A DNA stretch of 64,000 bases from Herpetosiphon llansteffanensis (GTDB taxonomy: Bacteria > Chloroflexota > Chloroflexia > Chloroflexales > Herpetosiphonaceae). The notes below the pieces were generated by a model that saw nothing but the letters and a program-made list of their open reading frames with translations, did not search any database and had not been told where the DNA came from. Below, piece after piece: positions 42,984 to 52,047 of the stretch. Location: assembly GCF_003205875.1 (NCBI RefSeq), contig NZ_PUBZ01000114.1, positions 62,001 to 126,000 on the forward strand, read 5' to 3'. Each line of letters starts with the position of its first letter. Position 1 is the stretch's first letter. The translations under genes were made by a program, and so were the position numbers.

Positions 42984-43757
42984 ATGACGACATTCGATTT
43001 AAGTGGCAAGGTGGCAATCGTAACTGGTGCATCACGGGGTATTGGCGAGGCAATTGCCCAACAGTTTGCCCGAGCAGGAGCGAAGGTTGTCGTTTGTGCG
43101 CGCAAATTAGAAAGCCTGCAAACCGTCGCCGATAGCATCAATCAAGCTGGTGGCACGGCCTTGGCCTTGGCCTGCCACACTGGCAAGCGCGAGCAAGTGC
43201 AAGCGGTGGTCGCCCAAACCTTGGCCGAATGGGGACGCATTGATATTGTGGTCAATAATGCCGCCACCAATCCGCATTTCGGCCCGTTGCTCAACTCCGA
43301 TGCTGCCCAATGGGATAAAACCTACGAGGTCAATGTTAAAGGCTATTTTTGGCTGATCCAAGCGGCGGCTGAGGCCATGCAGGCCCAAGGTGGCGGCTCG
43401 ATTATCAATGTTGCTTCGGTAGCAGGCTTGCAACCAGCCACGGCGATGGGCATCTACAGCATCTCCAAGGCTGCCGTGATTGCCCTAACCAAGCAGCTAG
43501 CCCAAGAACTCGGCCCCTTTAATATTCGGGTTAATGCCTTGGCCCCAGGCTTGATCAAAACCAAATTTAGCTCAGCGCTGTGGGATAACGAAGATCTGAA
43601 TCAGAAAATTGTGGCTGGCACACCACTAGGCCGAATTGGCACGGTCGACGAAGTTGCCGCCGCTGCCTTGTATCTGGCCAGTGATGCCGCCGCCTTTACT
43701 ACCGGCACAGTGATGACCATGGATGGCGGCAGCCTTGTCGGCGGGATTTTGGGCTAA
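42984..43757 (+). CDS. SDR-family oxidoreductase (classical)
   Basis: A 257-residue NAD(P)-dependent dehydrogenase. The cofactor loop is [13 protein letters not shown], then NNAAT, the catalytic Ser in INVASVAG, and Tyr/Lys in [14 protein letters not shown]. The C-terminus ends with [13 protein letters not shown]. The nearest families are 3-oxoacyl-ACP reductase/glucose dehydrogenase-like and DHRS4-like enzymes; the substrate is unknown. AGGAG is 8 bases before the ATG at 42984; an ATG 6 bases earlier is too close to it. Confidence 0.9.
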   Translation: MTTFDLSGKVAIVTGASRGIGEAIAQQFARAGAKVVVCARKLESLQTVADSINQAGGTALALACHTGKREQVQAVVAQTLAEWGRIDIVVNNAATNPHFGPLLNSDAAQWDKTYEVNVKGYFWLIQAAAEAMQAQGGGSIINVASVAGLQPATAMGIYSISKAAVIALTKQLAQELGPFNIRVNALAPGLIKTKFSSALWDNEDLNQKIVAGTPLGRIGTVDEVAAAALYLASDAAAFTTGTVMTMDGGSLVGGILG

Positions 43758-43763
43758 TTCGAG

Positions 43764-44366
43764 AACATAGAGCATAGAACATAGAACATAGAAGAAGGAT
43801 GAATTATGAATTATGAGGGATGAAAATCAAAAGGCAAAAGGCAAAAGAACGGAGAGCATAAAAGGCAACAATTTAACGCAGAGGCGCAGAGAGAAGTTAG
43901 GGATGAGGGATGAGGGATGAAGCCATCGGCCCATAGCCTAGCTGTACTGGTGCATGACGTTAACCACCGCCTGCCCAACCCCTCTCCCGTGGCGCGGGGC
44001 TTTTACCCCGTAGTTCTGTCGAAATGTGTCGTTAAACGATGATTGACTCGACTCCCCCTCGCCCGCGTTCAGTGGGAGAGGGGGGCGGGGGGTGAGGGCA
44101 TGATCCTCGTTGCCAATCCAATGTATCAGTACACCTAGCCCCTGAATCCTGACCCCTCGCCCCTATTTCATCCTTCGGTCACTTCTACACCTCTGCGTTT
44201 AAAGCTACTCTTTTGGCTTTTGATTTGTTCTCTGTTCTGTGAATCTTCATCCTTCATCCCTCATAATTCGGTTCTCTGTGCCTCTGCGTTTAAAGCTACT
44301 CTTTTGGCTTTTGATTTGTTCTTTGTTCTGTGAATCTTCATCCTTCATCCCTCATCCTTCATCCTT
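43764..44366. repeat. Gene-free block of dispersed and direct repeats
   Basis: The gap contains AACATAGAGCATAGAACATAG repeats, GAATTATGAGGGATGA repeats, AACGCAGAGGCGCAGAG, two GC-rich CTCTCCC/GGGAGAGG units (about 43970-44100), and a direct repeat of about 74 bases (44190-44263 and 44281-44354, containing CTCTGCGTTTAAAGCTACTC) with a 91-base period. No gene or RNA gene is seen. Confidence 0.85.
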
Positions 44367-45107
44367 TTAAATATCTGGCATTGGTTCTGGTTCGCCGAGT
44401 GCATCGCCATACCAGCGTTCGAGCCAGGCCAAGGCTTCGTTGAGCCGTGCTTGCGGCATGCGGCGGTAGGTTGTAATGCCCCATTGGCGATACAAGCCAT
44501 CGAAAATCGCCGGATATTCGTTGCGCCGCGAGCGTTCGCCCACCACTTGAGCTACCCGCCGCACCGTTCGGGCCAATAACACGGCGTTGGCCTCAATTTC
44601 GGCACTCATGCCGCCCATTTCGCGGGCCTCAACATCGGCGCTGAGCTGGCGCTCAAGCAACATCTGCTCACGGGTCAGGTTGGCAACGGCCAATGCCCCA
44701 CGATAGGCCACTTCTGCTTGGGTTTGCTCCCAACGGTTGGGCAATAGTTGGTCGTTGGTTTCAAAGCCTTGCGGGCGAAAGCTCTGCCACAGCACCGAGG
44801 CCATTTCGTTGCTCAAAGCTTGAACAACTGGCGCTGCCTCAGCACTCACGCTTTTGGGATCAAGCCCTGCCACCCACAAGGGAATCAGATCGATCCGCAA
44901 ACATGGCTGGCGCTCATCCTCGCCATCGAGATTTGGCACGCGCAGTTGCCGTAAGCCATCGGCCAAGGTGGCATGAGCTTTAATGCGTTTGAGTTGCGGC
45001 GCATGCGGAATCTCCAGCATGGCACAAACTACGGGAATCGAAGCATAGGTTTGGTTGGGATCGAGTGCGAGAATCTGGCCTAGCTCGCTATTATAAAAAT
45101 GTTGCAT
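44367..45107 (-). CDS. P22 antirepressor N-terminal-domain protein
   Basis: A 246-residue protein. Residues about 20-105 match the P22_AR_N pattern of phage antirepressors (IPVVCAMLEIPHAPQLKRIK, QPCLRIDLIPLWVAGLDP). A long helical region with EMGGMSAEIEANAVLLARTVRRVAQ follows, then a short C-terminal ITTYRRMPQARLNEALAWL segment. No other phage gene is nearby, so this is a lone, probably domesticated antirepressor-like regulator. It follows the GatD-like gene by 13 bases on the same strand. Confidence 0.75.
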   Translation of the reverse strand: MQHFYNSELGQILALDPNQTYASIPVVCAMLEIPHAPQLKRIKAHATLADGLRQLRVPNLDGEDERQPCLRIDLIPLWVAGLDPKSVSAEAAPVVQALSNEMASVLWQSFRPQGFETNDQLLPNRWEQTQAEVAYRGALAVANLTREQMLLERQLSADVEAREMGGMSAEIEANAVLLARTVRRVAQVVGERSRRNEYPAIFDGLYRQWGITTYRRMPQARLNEALAWLERWYGDALGEPEPMPDI

Positions 45108-45120
45108 GCAAATCCTTTAT

Positions 45121-45858
45121 CTAGCCTTTGAGGCGTTCGAGCATGGTGTTGTGGGCGGCTAGTTCCAATTGATCATCAAGCGGCTTGAGGGTGGCATTGG
45201 AGCCATAGCGGCGTTGGAGCGCTAGCTCAAGCAGATGGTCGGCGAAATGTGGGTTTTTGGGCAGCAATGAGCCATGCATATAGCAGCCAATCACATTTTG
45301 CCAAACAGCGCCTTCGCTGCCATCTTTGCCGTTGTTGCCATGACCAGCCAGCACCTTGCCCAAGGGCTTAACCCCCGATCCAAGGAACGTGCCGCCGCTA
45401 TGGTTTTCGAAGCCAACGAGGGTTTGGCTGCCAGTGCCCCAATTAGCCTCGATCAGCAAATTGCCAATCAGGCGTTGGGTGCTGCCCACGGTGTGCACAT
45501 CCAACAAACCGATGCCTGGTAATTTCTCGCCAGTGTGGGTCAGAAAATAATGGCCGAGTAGCTGATAGCCACCGCAAATTGCCAACAGCACCATGCCAGT
45601 TTCGGCGGCGCGGCGCAATGGCTCTGCTTGCTGCTCAACAAAATCAGCAGCGATTAACGCTTGGCCACTATCTTGGCCACCGCCAAAAAATGCCAAATCG
45701 ACATTTTGCCAATCGATGTTGCTGCCAGGCATCACCGGAATCAGGGTTGTTGTAATATCGCGCCATGCACAGCGCTGGCGTAAGGTGATAATATTGCCAC
45801 GATCACCATAAATATTCATCTGTTCAGGGTAAAGATGAGCAATTGTCAGGTTGTACAT
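45121..45858 (-). CDS. gatD: Lipid II isoglutaminyl synthase glutaminase subunit-like (GatD/CobQ-type)
   Basis: A 245-residue class I glutamine amidotransferase of the CobB/CobQ group. The nucleophile is Cys in LAICGGYQLLGHYF and the catalytic His in IGCYMHGSLLPKNP. The start TIAHLYPEQMNIYGDRGNI is typical of GatD, which supplies ammonia to MurT for amidation of peptidoglycan D-Glu. MurT is normally adjacent; here neighbours are a divergent DUF3592 gene and a P22_AR_N gene, so MurT must be elsewhere if this is GatD. GGAGG fixes the start at 45858. Confidence 0.85.
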   Translation of the reverse strand: MYNLTIAHLYPEQMNIYGDRGNIITLRQRCAWRDITTTLIPVMPGSNIDWQNVDLAFFGGGQDSGQALIAADFVEQQAEPLRRAAETGMVLLAICGGYQLLGHYFLTHTGEKLPGIGLLDVHTVGSTQRLIGNLLIEANWGTGSQTLVGFENHSGGTFLGSGVKPLGKVLAGHGNNGKDGSEGAVWQNVIGCYMHGSLLPKNPHFADHLLELALQRRYGSNATLKPLDDQLELAAHNTMLERLKG

Positions 45859-45975
45859 CGCATCCTCCACGTATTCGTGCTCATTGTACTACGCTCAGCT
45901 GCTTAACAAAACCTTGATACTCATCGTGTATAACGATTAACCGAGTTTGATGTTGTAATGCTCAAAGGATAGTCT

Positions 45976-46725
45976 ATGCAACCATTTTTACTTAATCCCA
46001 AGAATGCAGCTGTTGTTACGCGCCAAAAACCCTATGGTAGCGGTACATTTGTTGGCTTTATGTTGCTATTTAGTATTCCATTTTTGCTGGTTGGCTGTAT
46101 CGCATTGGGCTTTTTGCTGCGCGATATTGGCGCTACCCAAGCATTAATCAATGGTGATGATACCCAAGCAACCATCACCAAGCTTCGGGTCGAGGATCAT
46201 GGCGATGATACGAGCTATTTTGTCGATTATCGCTTTGATGCGCCAATCAATGGCGATAGTCGCACCGTTGAATCAAGCCATATCATTAATCAAGAAACCT
46301 ATAACACGTTGAGCGAAGGTGCTACGGTGATAGTTCGCTATGACCCTGCCAATCCAGCGGTTTCCAAATTAAGCGCGCTGGTTAATTGGAATAATGTGCT
46401 AATCCAGCTGGCGTTTGCAGTGATGTTTAGCTTGTTTGGCGGGCTAGCGTTGATCTTCTTTGTGATTCGGCCATGGCGTTTGACCAAAGCCTTACGTGCG
46501 CGAGGCCAAATGCTGCCTGGGCAGATTATCAACGCCAGTGCTGAAAAAGATGGTGATGGCGATTGGAATTTAGAAGTTAAGTATTATTTTGTTTCACCCC
46601 ATGGCGTAGGCATAACCAAAACCCAAAGTGCTATTCGCAACGATTTGCGCAATACAGCGCCGCCGCCAGCCAACACGCCCATTGTGGTGATGTTTGCTGA
46701 CGAGCGCAATTTTACGTTGTTGTAA
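45976..46725 (+). CDS. DUF3592-like membrane protein
   Basis: A 249-residue protein with two TM helices (about 25-50, TFVGFMLLFSIPFLLVGCIA, and about 135-165, LIQLAFAVMFSLFGGLALIF). The loop between them (QATITKLRVEDHGDDTSYFVDYRFD, EGATVIVRYDPANP) matches DUF3592 beta-rich domains, and a second similar half follows the second helix (GQIINASAEKDGDGDWNLEVKY). The role is unknown. It is divergent from gatD. Confidence 0.75.
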   Translation: MQPFLLNPKNAAVVTRQKPYGSGTFVGFMLLFSIPFLLVGCIALGFLLRDIGATQALINGDDTQATITKLRVEDHGDDTSYFVDYRFDAPINGDSRTVESSHIINQETYNTLSEGATVIVRYDPANPAVSKLSALVNWNNVLIQLAFAVMFSLFGGLALIFFVIRPWRLTKALRARGQMLPGQIINASAEKDGDGDWNLEVKYYFVSPHGVGITKTQSAIRNDLRNTAPPPANTPIVVMFADERNFTLL

Positions 46726-46734
46726 ATTAGCTTC

Positions 46735-46865
46735 CCTCACCCCAATCCTCTCCCGCCGCGTGGGCGAGGAGCTTTTTCATGGTGGTTGTGCCGCAATGCG
46801 CGGTAAATGATGGTCGACTCCCCCTCGCCCGCGTTCAGTGGGAGAGGGGGCTGGGGGGTGAGGGA
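46735..46865. repeat. Two units of the GC-rich palindromic repeat
   Basis: CCCTCACCCCAATCCTCTCCC...GGGCGAGGAGC with a short T run may also act as the terminator of the DUF3592 gene; a second unit with GTGGGAGAGGGGGCT follows. Confidence 0.7.
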
Positions 46866-46998
46866 ACATTATTACTCATCCAATGAATTATTACAGCTTT
46901 TCATGCTCAATCACTTCCAAAGCCTGATGGAAAAATCGTGATCTGCTCTATACTTATCCTCATATGCGGGAAATTTCATAGGCGCTTTGGAGGCTGCA

Positions 46999-48186
46999 AT
47001 GGCAACGCGGACAAGTGGGCAGGCTGTCGCTCTGACAGGCCTTTCGGTCATGGTGATGATGACGTTTTCACACGCCATGAATGATATGTGGACTTCATTG
47101 CTTTCACCATTGCTCCCAAGCATTAGCGATACCTATCAGGTGACGATTGGCCAAACTGGGATTTTGGTGGCGATTTTATCATTTGCTGGCTCGATGCTTC
47201 AGCCATTGCTTGGCGCAGTTGGCGATTATGTTGATCGGCGCTGGTTGGCGGCGTTTGGCCCGGTGCTGACGGCGCTTGGCCTGACATTAATTGGCTATAT
47301 GCCCAACTTTTTTATGCTGGGCGCGTTGATTATGCTTGGTGGTTTGGGTAGCGCAATTTTTCACCCTGCTGGCGCGGCCTACATCGCTATGGGTGCGAAC
47401 CCTAATCAACGTGGTTTGTTTGTATCAATCTTTTCTGCTGGCGGCACGTTGGGCATGGCCTTTGGCCCCTTGATTGTGGCCCAGTTTGATTTAAATAGCT
47501 TGCCGTATTTGCTGCCAGCTGGCATTCTGATTGGCATCGTGACCTTTTTAATCATTCCTTCGGCGGCGCAAAATCGCAGCCAACCAAAAACGTTGCGCGA
47601 TTATATTAGCGTGTTTCAAGGGCCATTGCGTTGGCTTTGGTTTATGAGTGTGTTGCGTTCGCTTTCGAGTGTTTCGTATAGCAGTTTGTTGGGCTTTATG
47701 CTGCGCGATCGCTATGATCAGGCGCTGGCTGATGCTCACGTTGGCCCAACTTTGGCGGTATTTAACATTGCTTCGGCGGTTGGTGGCATCGTTGGCGGGC
47801 GAATTTCCGATCGCATTGGGCGCACGGTGGTGTTGCGTTCAAGCATTCTGAGCACGATTCCACTCTTTATTGGCTTAGTCTTGTCATCGCCGTTGGATTG
47901 GTGGTATTACCCCTTGACGGCGGTGGTTGGAGCCATGGTGATGGCGAATATTCCAGTTTCGATTGTGACCGCCCAAGAATATGCGCCGCAGCATATTGCG
48001 ACCGCAAGCGCCATGATGATGGGCTTTGCCTGGGGAACCTCGGGCGTGCTCTACCCAATTATTGGCAGCCTAGCCGACTTGACCTCGCCAACTTGGGCAA
48101 TGATTGCGGCGATTGGCCTGCTCTTGCCAGCCTTCTTTATTACGGTGCGCTTGCCAGAGCCGGAACGCACGACGACGATTGGCTAG
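46999..48186 (+). CDS. MFS transporter, fosmidomycin-resistance (Fsr)-like
   Basis: A 395-residue, 12-TM major facilitator. The first half shows SHAMNDMWTSLLSPLLPSIS, DYVDRRWLAAFGP in the loop 2-3 position, and GLGSAIFHPAGAAYIAMG, which is the hallmark of Fsr-like exporters; the second half has GGRISDRIGRTVVL. Substrate is unknown; family members export drugs or sugars. GGAGG (46989-46993) sets the start at 46999. Confidence 0.88.
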   Translation: MATRTSGQAVALTGLSVMVMMTFSHAMNDMWTSLLSPLLPSISDTYQVTIGQTGILVAILSFAGSMLQPLLGAVGDYVDRRWLAAFGPVLTALGLTLIGYMPNFFMLGALIMLGGLGSAIFHPAGAAYIAMGANPNQRGLFVSIFSAGGTLGMAFGPLIVAQFDLNSLPYLLPAGILIGIVTFLIIPSAAQNRSQPKTLRDYISVFQGPLRWLWFMSVLRSLSSVSYSSLLGFMLRDRYDQALADAHVGPTLAVFNIASAVGGIVGGRISDRIGRTVVLRSSILSTIPLFIGLVLSSPLDWWYYPLTAVVGAMVMANIPVSIVTAQEYAPQHIATASAMMMGFAWGTSGVLYPIIGSLADLTSPTWAMIAAIGLLLPAFFITVRLPEPERTTTIG

Positions 48187-48189
48187 GAG

Positions 48190-48423
48190 AAAAGGATGAA
48201 GTATGAGGGATGAGGGATGAATTGAGTATAGAATGGGGTATGCTTCTCGGCTTCGAGCTAGGTTTTAACCGCGAAGAGCGCGAAGTTACACTAAGAATGA
48301 GATTATTTAACGCAGAAGGGATGAAGGATGAATTGTGTGCAGAATGCAGTATGCTTCTCGGCTTTGATTTAGATTTAACCGCGAAGGCCGCGAAATTGGG
48401 CTAAGAGATTATTTAACGCAGAG
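48190..48423. repeat. Two diverged ~110-bp direct repeats in the MFS-glycosyltransferase gap
   Basis: Units starting near 48216 and 48327 share GATGAATTG, AGTATGCTTCTCGGCTT-type words, TTTAACCGCGAAG and GAGATTATTTAACGCAGA. The gap 48187-48529 has no gene. Confidence 0.75.
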
Positions 48424-48483
48424 GCGCAGAGCTTTTTAGGTGAGAGTAGCTCCCAATACCAAAGCTCTGCGCCTCTGCGTTAA
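48413..48483. repeat. Perfect 23-bp inverted repeat
   Basis: The arms (48413-48435 and 48461-48483, containing GCAGAGGCGCAGAGC) are exact complements around a 25-base spacer. The arm word AACGCAGAGGCGCAGAG recurs in the gap at 43758-44366. Confidence 0.88.
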
Positions 48484-48529
48484 CGGTTTAGCTCCCGATC
48501 CCCGATCTCCAATCCCCGATCCCTCGCTT

Positions 48530-49315
48530 CTATGCTCTATGCTCTATGTTCTTATTTTTCACATCGCGATATTGGCCAGAGAGTGCATTCCAGCGAACTT
48601 TGATCACATCGCGCAGGTTGCGCCATGAATCGCGAATATTATCGACCTTGGTTTCCTCGCCATAACGCCATGTGACGGGCACTTCGGCAATTTTATAGCC
48701 ACGGCGCAAGGCCAAATACAACACCTCAACATCAAAGGCGGTAACGGCTGCACCTTTGGGCGCTTCGGTCGTATCGTCATACAAGCGCATGCGGCCAAAG
48801 ACATCGTGCGAGGCCTCGCGGCTGAAGACCTTAAAGCCACATTGGGTATCTTGAAATTTGCCAATGCCCAAAACCCGCACAATCAAGTTGAAAACCCGCC
48901 CCATCACATGCCGCATAAATGGCTCGTCGATGCGGCTGGCTCCTGCGCCCTCGCGTGAGGCAATCACAATATCATACTGTTGTTGCAGCTTGGCTTCGAG
49001 CTTGGGCCATTCGTTCATGGGCACTGCCAAATCTGCATCGGAAAAGAGCACATACTCGCCGCTCGCTTGGGTCATGCCAGTGCGCACGGTGTAGCCTTTG
49101 CCGCGATGCGGATTTTGAATAACCCGAGCTTGAGCATACGCGCTGCATGCCGCTTCAGCAACCGCCACGGTTTGATCGCTACTACCATCATCAACCACCA
49201 ATAACTCCCATGACCATGGTTGGGCGTTGAGAAATTGCAAGACTACAGGAAGGGTTTGCGGTAGTCGGCGGGCTTCGTTATAGGCCGGAATTACCACCGA
49301 AAGATACGGGGCCAT
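48530..49315 (-). CDS. GT2 glycosyltransferase, dolichyl/polyprenyl-phosphate sugar synthase-like
   Basis: A 261-residue cytoplasmic-face enzyme that moves a sugar from a nucleotide sugar to a polyprenyl phosphate or other acceptor. Visible GT-A motifs: VVIPAYNEARRLP, VVDDGSSDQT, NPHRGKGYTVRTGM, LFSDADLAVP (metal DxD), QDTQCGFKVFSRE and the TWRYGEETKVD end region, as in dolichyl-phosphate glucosyltransferases. No TM helix. Last gene of a three-gene operon; AGGAG fixes the start at 49315, 8 bases after the preceding stop. Confidence 0.9.
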   Translation of the reverse strand: MAPYLSVVIPAYNEARRLPQTLPVVLQFLNAQPWSWELLVVDDGSSDQTVAVAEAACSAYAQARVIQNPHRGKGYTVRTGMTQASGEYVLFSDADLAVPMNEWPKLEAKLQQQYDIVIASREGAGASRIDEPFMRHVMGRVFNLIVRVLGIGKFQDTQCGFKVFSREASHDVFGRMRLYDDTTEAPKGAAVTAFDVEVLYLALRRGYKIAEVPVTWRYGEETKVDNIRDSWRNLRDVIKVRWNALSGQYRDVKNKNIEHRA

Positions 49316-49323
49316 GGGGACTC

Positions 49324-50271
49324 CTATCGTCCAAGCCAAGCAAGCAGCCGCTGTGCTTCTGCTGTGGCTAGCTTTCGTTCACGCCAAATGCGAGGAATGA
49401 GCCGCAACCCAGCCCATTGTCCACGTAAGCGAGCGCGGGCGGCCTCTCCCCTCCAGTGGCGGAGTGCTTGCCCAAAAATTGTGAGTTGTGACCATAGAAA
49501 AGCTGGCAAGGCATGCGGCCAGGCTTGAATTGGCATATGCCGCAGCCAAAGCAGAATAAAATTTCGACCACAATAATAGCTGGCTCGCACTCCACCACCA
49601 GTTGCGCTAAGGTGGTGCAAGACGCGAGCTTGCGGCACAAACAGCGTGCGCATTCCAGCCCGCCGAGCACGTAAATTGAGATCGACATCCTCGCAATACA
49701 TCACCAACAAAGGGTCAAGCAAGTTGCCAGCGGTATCGACAAGTTGTTGCAAACTGGCCCGTTTGTAGGCTGCTGCGCCGGCGCATGGGCCAAAAACCTC
49801 GCTGATTGCATCATATTGGCCATGATCTGGCTGCCAAACCCCACGACTCCATGGCACGCCATTCCAATCGTAGCCATCGCCTGTGGTGTGCAAATGATCT
49901 GGTTGGCTGTAGAGCAACATTTTGGCGGCGGCAAAATCATAGGCCGGAAAACGCTCAAGCGTATCAATTAATGCAGCAACAAAATTTGGCCCAACTTCGG
50001 TATCGTTGTTGAGCAAAATGACCCACGGCGCATTGGTGGCCTGAAACCCACGATTGACTGCGGCGACAAAGCCTTGGTTGCTCGGCTGAATCAGCCAGTT
50101 AACCTCAGGATAGGCCGCCTGCAACGCCGGAACACTGCCATCTGGCGAGGCATCATCGATCACCGTGATCAGAAAATCGTTGCGGGTTTGTTGGCGCAAG
50201 CTATCGAGGCAGGCTGCTAATAGCTGCGCGCCGTTATAATTGGGAATCAGAATGTCGATACCATGGCTCAT
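49324..50271 (-). CDS. GT2 glycosyltransferase, rhamnosyltransferase-like
   Basis: A 315-residue GT-A enzyme. Motifs: ILIPNYNGAQLLAACLDSLRQ, VIDDASPDGS, GFVAAVNRGF, LLNNDTEV (metal site) and MYCEDVDLNLRARRAG followed by LHHLSATGG, as in WbbL-type rhamnosyltransferases. Its start overlaps the stop of the dTDP-rhamnose reductase gene by 4 bases, which supports rhamnose as donor sugar. A hydrophobic C-terminal part (ILLWLRHMPIQAWPHALPAFLWSQL) may dock to the membrane. Confidence 0.9.
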   Translation of the reverse strand: MSHGIDILIPNYNGAQLLAACLDSLRQQTRNDFLITVIDDASPDGSVPALQAAYPEVNWLIQPSNQGFVAAVNRGFQATNAPWVILLNNDTEVGPNFVAALIDTLERFPAYDFAAAKMLLYSQPDHLHTTGDGYDWNGVPWSRGVWQPDHGQYDAISEVFGPCAGAAAYKRASLQQLVDTAGNLLDPLLVMYCEDVDLNLRARRAGMRTLFVPQARVLHHLSATGGGVRASYYCGRNFILLWLRHMPIQAWPHALPAFLWSQLTIFGQALRHWRGEAARARLRGQWAGLRLIPRIWRERKLATAEAQRLLAWLGR

Positions 50272-51119
50272 TGGGTTGGCTCGTCGATGGCAGCAACTGC
50301 GGCAATGACTGCTGCTTGCCAGCGCCGCAAACGAATGCCCATGGCTGCCGCTGCGTTATTGCTGAGCGCAGAAAAGGGCGGCGGGCTGCTTGGGCGACTA
50401 AATTCTGCTGAGCTAATTGGCTCAACTGGTAGGTCGATGCCTGCTGCTGCCAAAACGGCGCATGCCAGTTCATGGCGCGAACAAGCACCCTCGTTGACAA
50501 CGTGATAAATCCCAGGAATATTGCTATCGACCAATTGGCGAATTGCCCACGCGGCCTCGGCGGCATGGGTTGGTGTGCCAACTTCATCGGTCACGACGCG
50601 CAATGGTTCGCCAGTTTGCAGGCGCTCGCGGCCTAAACGGGCAATGGTGCGCACAAAGTTGCGTTGGCCGCCAAACAACCAAGCAACCCGCGTGATAAAA
50701 ACATTTGGCGCATGCTGCAAGACTGCCTGTTCGCCGCCCCATTTTGAGCGACCATAGGCATTAATTGGCGCTGGCTGATCGTATTCGCTATAGGCTTGTT
50801 GGCTATTGCCACTAAATACCTCGTTGGTACTGACATACACCAGCGGAATATCGCGATCGCGGCAGGCAAGAGCTGCATATTTTGGCCCCAGCGTATTTTC
50901 ACGAAAGGCCCGCGCAGGATCAAGCGCACAGCCATCGACATTGGTAAAGGCTGCTGGCAACAACACCAAATCTGGTGCAAGCTGATTAATCGCCGCGCGC
51001 GCGGCTGGTTGGCTTAAATCAAGTTCTTGGTGGCTGGGGACTAATAACTGATGGTCGGCAAACGTTTTGGTCAGCTCGCTGCCAAGTTGGCCGCTTGCCC
51101 CAAGGATCAACACACGCAT
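50268..51119 (-). CDS. rfbD: dTDP-4-dehydrorhamnose reductase
   Basis: Last step of dTDP-L-rhamnose synthesis. The 283-residue protein has the nucleotide loop LILGASGQLGSEL, PAAFTNVDGCALDP, YVSTNEVFSG and the catalytic YGRSKWGGE (Tyr/Lys), then RVAWLFGGQRNFV, all typical of RmlD/RfbD. AAGGAG precedes the ATG at 51119. It is first in an operon with two glycosyltransferases, suggesting synthesis of a rhamnose-containing surface glycan; rfbA/B/C are not in the window. Confidence 0.92.
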   Translation of the reverse strand: MRVLILGASGQLGSELTKTFADHQLLVPSHQELDLSQPAARAAINQLAPDLVLLPAAFTNVDGCALDPARAFRENTLGPKYAALACRDRDIPLVYVSTNEVFSGNSQQAYSEYDQPAPINAYGRSKWGGEQAVLQHAPNVFITRVAWLFGGQRNFVRTIARLGRERLQTGEPLRVVTDEVGTPTHAAEAAWAIRQLVDSNIPGIYHVVNEGACSRHELACAVLAAAGIDLPVEPISSAEFSRPSSPPPFSALSNNAAAAMGIRLRRWQAAVIAAVAAIDEPTQ

Positions 51120-51184
51120 ATAAACTCCTTTGCGCGGCGCATGGTAGAACAAGCCCTCGCATTCGTCAATTAAATAGGGCTTGT

Positions 51185-51682
51185 TTAGGCGCTTGGGGTG
51201 ATACGATTGGCAGTTTCAGCAAAATAATAGTGTTCGACCAAGCGTTTGAGTTCGTCGGTATCCAAGGCATCGTAGGGTGTCAGCCGCGGCTCCGACCAAC
51301 GGCTCAAAAACTCGCGGACGCGCCCAAAATGGTAGCTCTCGCCTTCTTCTAAAACGCTGGTATCTTGCGAGCACAACAATTGGCCGCGACTATTGTAGAT
51401 AAAAATATGCGGTACGCCATCGAAGCCAGGCAAATGTTCTAAAAAGGTTTTATTTTTCTGCTCATCATCACCAACCAAAACTTTGACCGCAACATAATGG
51501 ATGTCGCGCAAATAGCGCAATTGGGGATGGGCCTTGATAAACGCATCTAAGCGATGACACCAAATACACCAATCGCCACCAAGCTCGACTAAAATATTTT
51601 TCCGTTCACGTTGCGCAGTTTCTAAAGCGTTGCGCATATCGGCAAACGGATCACGTTCTGCATCAAAGAGCGAATCTGTCAT
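51185..51682 (-). CDS. Thioredoxin-like protein
   Basis: A 165-residue protein with a thioredoxin fold (about 20-115). The redox motif is GGDWCIWCHRLD (Cys-Ile-Trp-Cys) and the cis-Pro is in FDGVPHIFIY. It has no signal peptide, so it acts in the cytoplasm. The C-terminal 45 residues lie outside the fold. GAGG precedes the ATG. Confidence 0.88.
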   Translation of the reverse strand: MTDSLFDAERDPFADMRNALETAQRERKNILVELGGDWCIWCHRLDAFIKAHPQLRYLRDIHYVAVKVLVGDDEQKNKTFLEHLPGFDGVPHIFIYNSRGQLLCSQDTSVLEEGESYHFGRVREFLSRWSEPRLTPYDALDTDELKRLVEHYYFAETANRITPSA

Positions 51683-52047
51683 GTATTAATTCCTCAACGG
51701 TTGTGATTTTGTGCTTGCTTCGAGCTTGCTCTCGGGACGCAACAATCAACAGCACTTTAAAGCTGCCCTTATTATAGCGGTTTCTTTTGAATTTGCAGCG
51801 CCATGCTTCACCCAAACTCACCCATAGATTGGGCTAACCCTAGCCCCCTGATACACCCTTTGACCCATTGCTCCTAGATACCGAAGTTGGTATGCTTGAT
51901 CAGGAGAGATTTCCCCTTAAAGCATAATCTCTTTGAATTGTGCCGCTCGCACATTGAACTTAAGTAGCGGAGTGCTGGTTTAGTCTATTGGGCCAAACCA
52001 AGTCGCTAGCAGATGCTTTTATACAGTTAATGGAGATGGAGATGGAG
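51683..52047. other. Divergent intergenic region before the paralog array
   Basis: No gene seen. A TATAAT lies on the minus strand (complement of 51771-51776), a possible -10 for the thioredoxin-like gene. A GAGATG hexamer repeat (about 52029-52050) sits over the ribosome site of the first array member. Confidence 0.4.

Noticed and set aside
44367-45107. Prophage remnant
   Set aside because: Only one phage-like domain protein is present; no integrase, structural gene or attachment site lies nearby.
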